Source: Saprospiraceae bacterium (GTDB taxonomy: Bacteria > Bacteroidota > Bacteroidia > Chitinophagales > Saprospiraceae). Taken from it: DNA of 5,296 bases. The translations under genes and the position numbers were made by a program. The notes beneath the pieces were generated by a model that ran no database searches, had not been told where the DNA came from, and saw nothing but the letters and a program-made list of their open reading frames with translations. The stretch lies in assembly GCA_020436865.1 (NCBI GenBank), contig JAGQXA010000610.1, forward strand, positions 1 to 5,296, written 5' to 3'. Positions 1 through 5,296 of the stretch are shown here, piece by piece (within the stretch, counting starts at the first letter, position 1; every line of letters starts with the position of its first letter).

Positions 1-66
1 GAATACCTGTGGTACGTGCTGATCGGTTTCGGGATCGTGGCCGCCGGATTGTCCTTTTTTGCCTGA
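1..66 (+). CDS. C-terminal end of an unidentified membrane protein (partial, cut by left edge)
   Basis: The first reading frame is open from base 1 and stops at TGA 64-66, giving 21 residues. They begin EYLWYVLIGFGIVAAG and end LSFFA, a nearly unbroken hydrophobic run typical of a last transmembrane helix that ends close to the C-terminus. The downstream nucleotidase starts 23 bases later on the same strand, so the fragment sits where an upstream operon member would be. A transporter or other polytopic inner-membrane protein is likely, but 21 residues are too few to name a family. Because only one helix is visible, a chance open frame cannot be fully excluded. Confidence 0.6.
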   Translation, partial: EYLWYVLIGFGIVAAGLSFFA

Positions 67-89
67 TCACCAAACCGAAAGAGATACTT

Positions 90-620
90 ATGAAGCGAAT
101 TGCGGTAGACATGGATGAAGTGATGGCCGACGTGGCGCCCAAGTTACTCGAAGCCTTTGTGGAGATCGTCGGCCGCCGCCCCGCGCCGGAGGAATTTCGC
201 GGGCAGAAGCTCTATCATCTGCCCGAGGCGAAGCTGGTGCGAAAGGTGTTGTTCGAGCGCGGTTTTTTTGCCGACCTGCCCGTCATGGAAGGCGCCCGGG
301 AAGGCATCGCCGAGTTGCAGCGCCATTACGAAGTGTTCATCGTGACGGCCGCCACCGAGTTCCGCAATTCACTGGAGGACAAGTTCGATTGGCTCGATCG
401 CCATTTTCCCAACATTCCCTGGAAGAACCGCGTCTTCTGCGGCGACAAGAGCATTGTACAGGCGGATTATATGATCGACGACCATCCGCACAATCTCGAG
501 GTTTTTCAGGGGAAAGGGATCCTGTTCACCGCCTACCACAATGTCGACGAACACCGCTTCGAGCGGGTCGACGATTGGGAGCAGGTGTTGGAATTTTTCC
601 GAAAGGAACGACAAAAATGA
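90..620 (+). CDS. 5'(3')-deoxyribonucleotidase, NT5C-like, HAD superfamily
   Basis: This 176-residue cytoplasmic enzyme probably removes phosphate from (deoxy)nucleoside monophosphates, helping control nucleotide pools. All four HAD motifs are visible. Motif I is VDMDEV with the nucleophile Asp7 and the acid/base Asp9. Motif II is IVTAAT with Thr86. Motif III is Lys120 in CGDKS. Motif IV is MIDDH with Asp130 and Asp131 for magnesium. Residues about 17-70 form a small helical cap, as in the NT5C (5'(3')-deoxyribonucleotidase) family, and the length fits that family. The ATG at 90 was chosen because motif I must lie near the N-terminus and AAAGAGA at 78-84 is a weak ribosome binding site. An in-frame GTG at 9 would add 27 residues with no family counterpart and would overlap the preceding gene. 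Substrate preference cannot be read from sequence. Other small HAD phosphatases are the main alternative. Confidence 0.9.
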   Translation: MKRIAVDMDEVMADVAPKLLEAFVEIVGRRPAPEEFRGQKLYHLPEAKLVRKVLFERGFFADLPVMEGAREGIAELQRHYEVFIVTAATEFRNSLEDKFDWLDRHFPNIPWKNRVFCGDKSIVQADYMIDDHPHNLEVFQGKGILFTAYHNVDEHRFERVDDWEQVLEFFRKERQK

Positions 621-653
621 TCTATAGAGGCCGTCAGCCGGCCCGTTTGAACA

Positions 654-661
654 TACCTTTG
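654..661 (+). promoter_or_regulatory. Weak candidate Bacteroidota -7 element (TACCTTTG)
   Basis: TACCTTTG matches the Bacteroidota sigma-ABfr -7 consensus TAnnTTTG, five bases before the GtrA-like start codon. No TTG-type -33 element lies at the usual distance upstream; the only nearby TTTG, at 646-649, is far too close. If used, transcription would begin at or beside the ATG and give a leaderless message. A chance match is quite possible. Confidence 0.2.
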
Positions 662-665
662 CGCT

Positions 666-1085
666 ATGCAAGAACAGATACAGAAGCTAAAGAAGTTGTT
701 CCTGCTCAAGGCCCGGTTCGCCCTGACCTCGGCTGTAGCTTCTGTGTTCGACTATCTGCTGTTCCTGCTGCTGGTTTACACGATACTGGGTCCGGTATAT
801 GCCAACGTGCTGTCGTTCTCCTGTGCAGTGGTGCTCAATTTCCTGTTGCAGAAGCGCTTTATCTTCAGTCTGCAGCGAAGATTGGAAGCCGCCTTCTTGT
901 TGGCGGTGGCCATATCGGCGGGAGGCCTGGTGCTGAGCACGGGCATCATTTACCTCTTAAAGGACCTGCCCCCTTTCGACACCCGCCCATACCTATCGAA
1001 ATTGGTGGCTATGGGAGTGACCTTTTTTTATAATTTTTACGGAAAGCGGTTCGCCTTCGAGAAGCGCTTCTTTTCGGTTGATTGA
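666..1085 (+). CDS. GtrA-like family membrane protein
   Basis: A 139-residue inner-membrane protein with four predicted helices, at about residues 17-40, 45-62, 75-97 and 108-124, each pair followed by a basic/aromatic segment. The GtrA-family signature occurs twice: Asn58-Phe59 followed by KRFIF (63-67), and Asn123-Phe124 followed by GKRFAF (126-131). The length matches the family (roughly 120-150 residues). Characterised members act in O-antigen glucosylation or cell-wall polysaccharide synthesis and are thought to flip undecaprenyl-phosphate-sugar or help present it across the membrane; the role here is inferred. It lies 45 bases after the nucleotidase, and the next gene is a GT-C glycosyltransferase, the kind of enzyme that would use such a lipid-linked sugar. 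No Shine-Dalgarno sequence precedes the ATG. The family call is firm, the transported substrate unknown. Confidence 0.87.
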   Translation: MQEQIQKLKKLFLLKARFALTSAVASVFDYLLFLLLVYTILGPVYANVLSFSCAVVLNFLLQKRFIFSLQRRLEAAFLLAVAISAGGLVLSTGIIYLLKDLPPFDTRPYLSKLVAMGVTFFYNFYGKRFAFEKRFFSVD

Positions 1086-1096
1086 GCAGCGAAAGC

Positions 1097-2698
1097 ATGC
1101 AGGCACTGGAAACATACAGGCATTGGTTGGTCGGAGCGTTCTTCGGCGCCTACTTTCTGCTCGGTCTGTGGGTGCTTCCCGACTATGGGGTAGGTTGGGA
1201 CGAGCCCAATCAGCGCAATCACGGGATCGTTACCGTCGATTACCTGAACTCGAAGTTCGGCTGGTACGAGGGCAAGTTCAAGCCTGAAGCCGATCTGTTG
1301 ACCTATGAGTTCCGCCACTACGGCATGCTTTTTCAGATGGCCTGCTTTGCGGTGGAACGCTGGCTGGGGCTGGAGTCTTTTCGCGAAAATCACCTGTTGC
1401 GCCACTACGGGGTGTTTCTGGTGTTCTGGCTGGGCTCGATCGCTTTCTATCGTTGGCTTCTGCATCGGTACCGCAATTGGCGATGGGCCCTGCTCGGCAC
1501 GCTTTTGCTCGTTTTGTCGCCCCGCATCTTCGCGCATTCATTCTTCAATATCAAGGATTCCATCCTGCTGGCCTCCTATGCCTTCGGGTCGCTGACGCTT
1601 TGGAATTTCTTCGAAAAGCGCAACTGGCAAACGGCCGTTTTGCATGGTTTAGGCAGCGCCCTGGCCATCAACGCCCGTATTGTGGGCGTTTTTCTGCCGG
1701 CGATCACTTTGGCCTGGCTGGCATTGGACTTCCTGCTGGCCCGGCAAAAGTGGGGTCATCTGCGCAAGAACGCGCCCTTGCTGGCAGTATATGCTGTTTC
1801 TTTGTCGGCCCTGACCGTCTTATTCTGGCCCTATTTGTGGGAAAACCCCATCGGGCATCTGAAGGAGGCCTTCGAGGTGATGGGTAAATACGAATGGGGC
1901 GGCGAAGTGTTGATCTGGGGCGAACGCTTCTGGGCCAGGTCGAGCCTGCCCTGGTGGTATGCTCCTTCCTGGATCCTGGTGACGGTGCCGGTTCTGTACA
2001 CGGTATTGGCGCTGAGTGGGATGACGCGCATTGTCGGCGGCTTTTTTCGCCGCACCCGACCCTGGATCAGCTTCGGCTGGTACGCCGATCGCGAGCGGCG
2101 GTTCGACGCCATGGCCTTGTCGCTTTTTCTTCTGCCCATTCTGATCGTCATTTATAAGAACTCGACCCTGTACGACGGTTGGCGGCAACTGCATTTTGTG
2201 TATCCGCCTTTTGTGGCTTTGGCTATGAGCGGCCTGGCCTGGTGGACGCAGAAATTGCGGCCGGCTGTGGTTTGGACGATCACCGCCCTTTGCCTGGCGA
2301 TCACCGCCGGGCATATGATCCGCATCCATCCGTACCAGCAGGCTTCGTTCAATTTCCTGGCAGGAGAGAATCGCCTGATGCGGTTCGATCAGGATTATTG
2401 GGGAATTTCATACAAACAAGCCTACGAGGAACTGCTGCGACGCGATGCGCGGGAGTGCTTTACGGTTTACGGCCTCAACTTTCCGGCGGAGGCCAACTAC
2501 TACTTCCTGCCCGATTACGCACGGCAGCACATACGTTTCCTGAATGGAGAAGATCCGGATGCCGACTACTATCTGACCAACTACCGGGGCCATTGGGACC
2601 GCGACCGCTACAACCGGAAAAAAGGCCCTTTTAAAGAAGAATTATTCGCCATTACCGTCGACGGCACGAAGATATTGGGGGTCTATAAACTGAAGTAA
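1097..2698 (+). CDS. GT39/PMT-type integral membrane glycosyltransferase (GT-C fold)
   Basis: A 533-residue polytopic inner-membrane protein, probably transferring a sugar from a polyprenyl-phosphate donor to an acceptor on the periplasmic face. After the first helix (about 10-28) comes GVGWDEPNQ with Asp35-Glu36, placed where GT-C enzymes carry the catalytic acidic residue in the first outer loop. Further family-like motifs are SPRIFAHSFFNIKD (141-154) and YDGWRQLHFVYPP (359-371). About 10-11 helices are spread to residue 408. A soluble tail of about 125 residues follows, with DYWGISYKQA (433-442) and YYLTNYR (491-497), as in Bacteroidota relatives of this family. The ATG at 1097 leaves an 11-base gap after the GtrA-like gene. 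An in-frame TTG at 1082 would add five residues and overlap that gene's stop (TTGA). Acceptor and sugar are unknown. No polyprenyl-phosphate sugar synthase (GtrB/DPM1) is in the window. Confidence 0.83.
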   Translation: MQALETYRHWLVGAFFGAYFLLGLWVLPDYGVGWDEPNQRNHGIVTVDYLNSKFGWYEGKFKPEADLLTYEFRHYGMLFQMACFAVERWLGLESFRENHLLRHYGVFLVFWLGSIAFYRWLLHRYRNWRWALLGTLLLVLSPRIFAHSFFNIKDSILLASYAFGSLTLWNFFEKRNWQTAVLHGLGSALAINARIVGVFLPAITLAWLALDFLLARQKWGHLRKNAPLLAVYAVSLSALTVLFWPYLWENPIGHLKEAFEVMGKYEWGGEVLIWGERFWARSSLPWWYAPSWILVTVPVLYTVLALSGMTRIVGGFFRRTRPWISFGWYADRERRFDAMALSLFLLPILIVIYKNSTLYDGWRQLHFVYPPFVALAMSGLAWWTQKLRPAVVWTITALCLAITAGHMIRIHPYQQASFNFLAGENRLMRFDQDYWGISYKQAYEELLRRDARECFTVYGLNFPAEANYYFLPDYARQHIRFLNGEDPDADYYLTNYRGHWDRDRYNRKKGPFKEELFAITVDGTKILGVYKLK

Positions 2699-2708
2699 CC
2701 CCCTCGGC

Positions 2709-2713
2709 GGAAG
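2709..2713 (+). promoter_or_regulatory. Possible ribosome binding site of the tolC-like gene
   Basis: GGAAG lies 12 bases before the ATG at 2726 and 18 before the alternative ATG at 2732, inside the 27-base gap after the glycosyltransferase. Its position favours the first ATG, though the spacing is longer than ideal and the following stretch is A-rich (ATCACAAAAACA). Many Bacteroidota genes do without a Shine-Dalgarno sequence, so it may be incidental. Confidence 0.35.
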
Positions 2714-2725
2714 ATCACAAAAACA

Positions 2726-4075
2726 ATGACCATGAAAAGAGCTTTTTCCACTTCGATCGTCACTTTGCTTCTGCTGTCCTTTCTGCCGATCTCGGCCCAG
2801 GAACCGCTAAGCCTGTCGGAAGCCATCGACATCGCCCTGAAGAATAACTTCCAGATCCAGATCGCCGATAATAACATCGACATCGCCCAGACTAACAACA
2901 GCTGGAACGAAGCCGGGCGTTATCCGTCGATCGCCTTCAATCTCAACTCGCAGAACGGCTACACGAACCGCAACGACCCCTCCATTGTGTTCCAGCCCGA
3001 GTTGTCGACGATCAGCACGAATGCCAGTGGCAACCTGGATCTGGCTTGGGTGCTGTTCGACGGGCACAAGGTGCGCATCAATAAGCTTCGCCTCGAACAA
3101 CTCGAACAACAGAGCGAAGGCAACGCAGCCGTAGTGGTAGAAAATGCCATTCAAGCGGTTATCCTGGCCTACTATCAGGCGCAGATCCAGTTGGAGCAGG
3201 TGAATGTGCTGGAAGAAGTGCTGCAGTTGTCCAACGATCGCATCGAATACCAGGAAGTGCGTAAGGAATTCGGACAGGCCAGCACTTTCGACATCCTGCA
3301 AACAAAGGACGCCTATCTGAACGATTCGACCAACTACCTTCTCCAACTGAATGCCTACGAGGCTTCGTTGCGCAATCTCAATCTGGCCATGGGGGTCGAG
3401 GATCTAGACCGGCGCTACGAACTGACCGATCCGCTGGTTTATGCGCCAGAGGAGTTCGAACTCGACCTGCTGCGCGAACGCATGTTGGCCAGCAACAACA
3501 ACCTGCGTACCCTTTTCATCAATCGCGAACTGGCTCGCAGCGACCGCGAGCTGCAGGAGAGCAACCGCGCCCCCCGCGTGTTGATGAACACCGGCATGAC
3601 CTACAGCGTGAACCCCCGAGACAATGGCGACGCCGTCAATTTTCTCACCGGCGAGGAACTCGGGGTCACCGTGGCGCGCAACTTCAACTACTACCTCAAC
3701 TTCACGCTTTCCTATAACCTCTTCGATGCAGGCCAGCGCAAACGGCGCATCGAAAATGCGATGGTCCGGGAGATCTCGGCACAGTACTCGCTGGAAGACC
3801 AGAAGCGCTTGCTCAACAATCAGCTCGAAAACACCCTGGCTACCTACAACAATCAAAAACGGATACTCGGGTTGGCCGAAGAGCTGGTGGCCAACGCGCG
3901 CGAAAACCTGCGCATTGCAGAGGAGCGCTTCAAGGGCGGTCTGATCACCTCCTTCGACTATCGCACCATCCAGCTCGGTTACATCAACGCCTCGCAGTCG
4001 CGCCTCAACGCCTTTTTCAACCTAAAGGCCACGGAAACCGACTTGATCCGTCTGACCGGAGGGCTGGTCAGATAA
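2726..4075 (+). CDS. TolC-family outer-membrane efflux protein
   Basis: A 449-residue protein expected to trimerise as an outer-membrane and periplasmic tunnel for export of drugs or other molecules with an inner-membrane pump. Residues 1-24 are a signal peptide: basic MTMKR, a leucine-rich core, and a likely cut after ISA before QEPL. The mature start LSLSEAIDIALKNN (28-41) is the classic OEP-domain opening. Two OEP repeats are visible: strand ends WVLFDGHK (108-115) and YNLFDAGQ (330-337), and helical segments FGQASTFDILQTKDAYLN (182-199) and FKGGLITSFDYRTIQLGY (402-419). Long helices about 118-225 and 338-445 form the coiled-coil barrel. Length is standard. No N-terminal cysteine after the signal region suggests lipidation. 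No adaptor or RND/ABC pump is seen nearby, so the partner is unknown. An internal ATG at 2732 is an alternative start, giving an equally good signal peptide. Confidence 0.92.
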   Translation: MTMKRAFSTSIVTLLLLSFLPISAQEPLSLSEAIDIALKNNFQIQIADNNIDIAQTNNSWNEAGRYPSIAFNLNSQNGYTNRNDPSIVFQPELSTISTNASGNLDLAWVLFDGHKVRINKLRLEQLEQQSEGNAAVVVENAIQAVILAYYQAQIQLEQVNVLEEVLQLSNDRIEYQEVRKEFGQASTFDILQTKDAYLNDSTNYLLQLNAYEASLRNLNLAMGVEDLDRRYELTDPLVYAPEEFELDLLRERMLASNNNLRTLFINRELARSDRELQESNRAPRVLMNTGMTYSVNPRDNGDAVNFLTGEELGVTVARNFNYYLNFTLSYNLFDAGQRKRRIENAMVREISAQYSLEDQKRLLNNQLENTLATYNNQKRILGLAEELVANARENLRIAEERFKGGLITSFDYRTIQLGYINASQSRLNAFFNLKATETDLIRLTGGLVR

Positions 4076-5296
4076 GGGCCCGCTCGCGCAGCCACTCCCG
4101 GAACACGCCTTCGACCTCCGGGCCGTTCCACTTGTTCTCGACCCCGTCGATCCGCAGGATGCGATCGAAGAGCCGATCCTGGGCCTGTCCTTCGCGGAGC
4201 GCTTCGCCGTAGGGCAGGTGACTGAAGGTCACCATGGAATAGAGCGGCAGGAATTCCTGCGGGTATTTCTCGTGCAGGTGCGCTTCGATCTTCTTGCGAA
4301 GCAGGAACTGCGGATCGGCCACCCGGTCGCGCATTTCGATGAAATTTCGCAAAGCGAGGTCGGCAATGGCGTTGGCGTCGTGCACCCGCTCCCGGCTGAA
4401 CAGGGGCAACACCTTTTCCCAATCCTCGTCGTATTGGTCGAGATATTGATCGAGCAAGGTACAATCCTCGAAACCCGAGTTCATGCCTTGTCCGTAGAAG
4501 GGCACGATGGCATGCGCCGCATCGCCCAACAGGAGAATGCGGCTGCCGTGCTGCCACGGGCTACAACGCACGGTGACAAGCGAGGAGGTCGGGTTCGTGC
4601 GGAAATCGTCGAGCAGGTTCGTCAGTAACGGCACGGCATCGGGGAAGTACTTGGTAAAAAAGCGGCTCACGGCCGTATCGCTATCGAGGCGGCTGAACGA
4701 TTCATCGCCCTCGAACGGCAGGAACAGCGTGCAGGTGAAACTCCCGTCGTGGTTCGGCAGGGCGATTAGCATGAATTTTCCGCGCGGCCAGATGTGCAGG
4801 GCGTTCGGTTCCATGCGGAAGCCTCCGTTGGCCGTTGGCGGAATGCTCAGTTCTTTGTAGCCGTGTTCTAGGTACTGCTGGGAGTAGTTGAACATCGGCA
4901 GTTTTTGCAGCGTATTGCGCACGGCGGAAAAGGCGCCGTCGGTGCCGAAGATCAGCGGCGTTTCCACTTCCGTGCGTTCTCCGTTTTGGGCATTTTCGAA
5001 AAGGAGCGCGTTGCGGTCGACGTCGACGCGGCGGCAGATCTGATCGAAGTGCAGCTGCACATTCTCGTAGCGGTCGGCAATGTCGAGCAAGGCCAGGTTC
5101 AACCCGCCGCGCGACACCGAGTAGATCGCCTGTCCTTCTTTGCCGTAGGGCTGGAAGGTCAGATCGCCCTCTTCGCTGTGCATCATTCGCCCCGGCATCG
5201 GGATGGCCACGGATCTGATCTGATCTTCGATACCGGCCAGTTGGATGGCCCGCCAACCGCGGTCGCTCATGGCGAGGTTGATGGAACGGCCGCCGA
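4068..5296 (-). CDS. kmo: Kynurenine 3-monooxygenase (partial, N-terminus beyond right edge)
   Basis: An FAD- and NADPH-dependent aromatic hydroxylase converting L-kynurenine to 3-hydroxykynurenine in tryptophan catabolism or de novo NAD synthesis. The frame is open to the window edge. The 408 visible residues begin GGRSINLAMSDRGW, so the Met at 5270-5268 is internal, and about 48 residues, including the GxGxxG dinucleotide-binding motif, are missing. FAD motifs seen are GTDGAFSAVR (117-126) and LLLGDAAHAIVPFYGQGMN (254-272). The residues known from Pseudomonas fluorescens KMO to hold the kynurenine carboxylate, Arg84, Tyr98, Asn369 and Tyr404, correspond by motif and spacing to visible Arg36 (GRMMH), Tyr50 (QPYGK), Asn317 (NFIEM) and Tyr352 (PLYSM). 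The 3' end is complete and overlaps the tolC-like gene by 8 bases. No kynureninase or other pathway gene is in the window. An active enzyme is likely. Confidence 0.94.
   Translation of the reverse strand, partial: GGRSINLAMSDRGWRAIQLAGIEDQIRSVAIPMPGRMMHSEEGDLTFQPYGKEGQAIYSVSRGGLNLALLDIADRYENVQLHFDQICRRVDVDRNALLFENAQNGERTEVETPLIFGTDGAFSAVRNTLQKLPMFNYSQQYLEHGYKELSIPPTANGGFRMEPNALHIWPRGKFMLIALPNHDGSFTCTLFLPFEGDESFSRLDSDTAVSRFFTKYFPDAVPLLTNLLDDFRTNPTSSLVTVRCSPWQHGSRILLLGDAAHAIVPFYGQGMNSGFEDCTLLDQYLDQYDEDWEKVLPLFSRERVHDANAIADLALRNFIEMRDRVADPQFLLRKKIEAHLHEKYPQEFLPLYSMVTFSHLPYGEALREGQAQDRLFDRILRIDGVENKWNGPEVEGVFREWLRERALI

Noticed and set aside
9..89. GTG at 9 as the start of the nucleotidase, extending it by 27 residues
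   Set aside because: The extension is arginine-rich and unlike the family, overlaps the preceding frame, and would push HAD motif I away from the N-terminus.
389..1033. A 214-codon plus-strand open frame spanning the nucleotidase end and the GtrA-like gene, including an ATG at 617 overlapping the nucleotidase stop (ATGA)
   Set aside because: Its translation is low-complexity, arginine/glycine/proline-rich and has no domain signature, while both genes it overlaps have clear family motifs in other frames.
1037..1537. A 166-codon minus-strand open frame opposite the glycosyltransferase
   Set aside because: It is antisense to conserved GT39-type coding sequence, has shadow-like composition and shows no recognisable domain.
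1820..2329. A 169-codon minus-strand open frame opposite the glycosyltransferase
   Set aside because: It is rich in Gln, Pro, His and Arg with no hydrophobic core pattern, as expected from the complement of a membrane-protein gene.
2620..2632. Short palindrome AAAAGGCCCTTTT near the end of the glycosyltransferase, considered as a hairpin or operator
   Set aside because: The arms are six bases around a single central base, so no stable hairpin loop can form, and the stretch simply encodes Lys-Lys-Gly-Pro-Phe.
3404..3856. A 150-codon minus-strand open frame inside the tolC-like gene
   Set aside because: It lies opposite the OEP repeats; its Val/Ala/Gln-rich composition follows from the complement of the tolC-like codons.
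4218..4628. A 136-codon plus-strand open frame opposite kmo
   Set aside because: It is antisense to the conserved FAD and kynurenine-binding region of kmo and shows no domain of its own.
5268..5270. ATG (minus strand) as the true start of kmo
   Set aside because: The frame stays open to the edge and the residues before it, GGRSINLA, belong to the conserved KMO motif around RSINLA-SDRG, so the gene is truncated by the window.

Overview
The window comes from a moderately GC-rich bacterial chromosome with short gaps and few Shine-Dalgarno sequences. The best guess is Bacteroidota, possibly a Saprospiria/Lewinella-like marine lineage. This rests on protein style (a DMDEV-type nucleotidase, a GT39-like protein with a soluble tail, a TolC-like porin, a kynurenine 3-monooxygenase) and weak ribosome binding sites. 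It is inference; no rRNA or other marker is present to confirm it.

Layout: (1) 1-66 is the last membrane helix of a protein cut by the left edge. (2) 90-620 encodes a compact HAD-fold 5'(3')-deoxyribonucleotidase. (3) 666-1085 encodes a four-helix GtrA-like membrane protein. (4) 1097-2698 encodes a multi-spanning GT-C glycosyltransferase of GT39/PMT type. (5) 2726-4075 encodes a TolC-family outer-membrane efflux protein with a signal peptide. (6) On the opposite strand, 4068-5296 encodes kynurenine 3-monooxygenase, lacking its first roughly 50 residues because of the right edge. No gene-free stretch exceeds about 50 bases, and I see no tRNA, rRNA, CRISPR array, insertion sequence or convincing terminator.

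The five plus-strand genes are closely spaced (gaps of 23, 45, 11 and 27 bases with the starts chosen here) and could be co-transcribed. The clearest functional pairing is GtrA plus GT39. GtrA-like proteins are thought to move polyprenyl-phosphate-linked sugars across the inner membrane, and GT39-type enzymes use such lipid-linked sugars on the periplasmic side. The nucleotidase (nucleotide pool control) and the TolC protein (export) have no evident link to that pair. The monooxygenase belongs to tryptophan/kynurenine catabolism or de novo NAD synthesis and is transcribed convergently, its 3' end overlapping that of the tolC-like gene by 8 bases.

Overall this looks like ordinary core or near-core genome. 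I found no previously undescribed system; the findings are modest observations about gene arrangement, start sites and active-site conservation.
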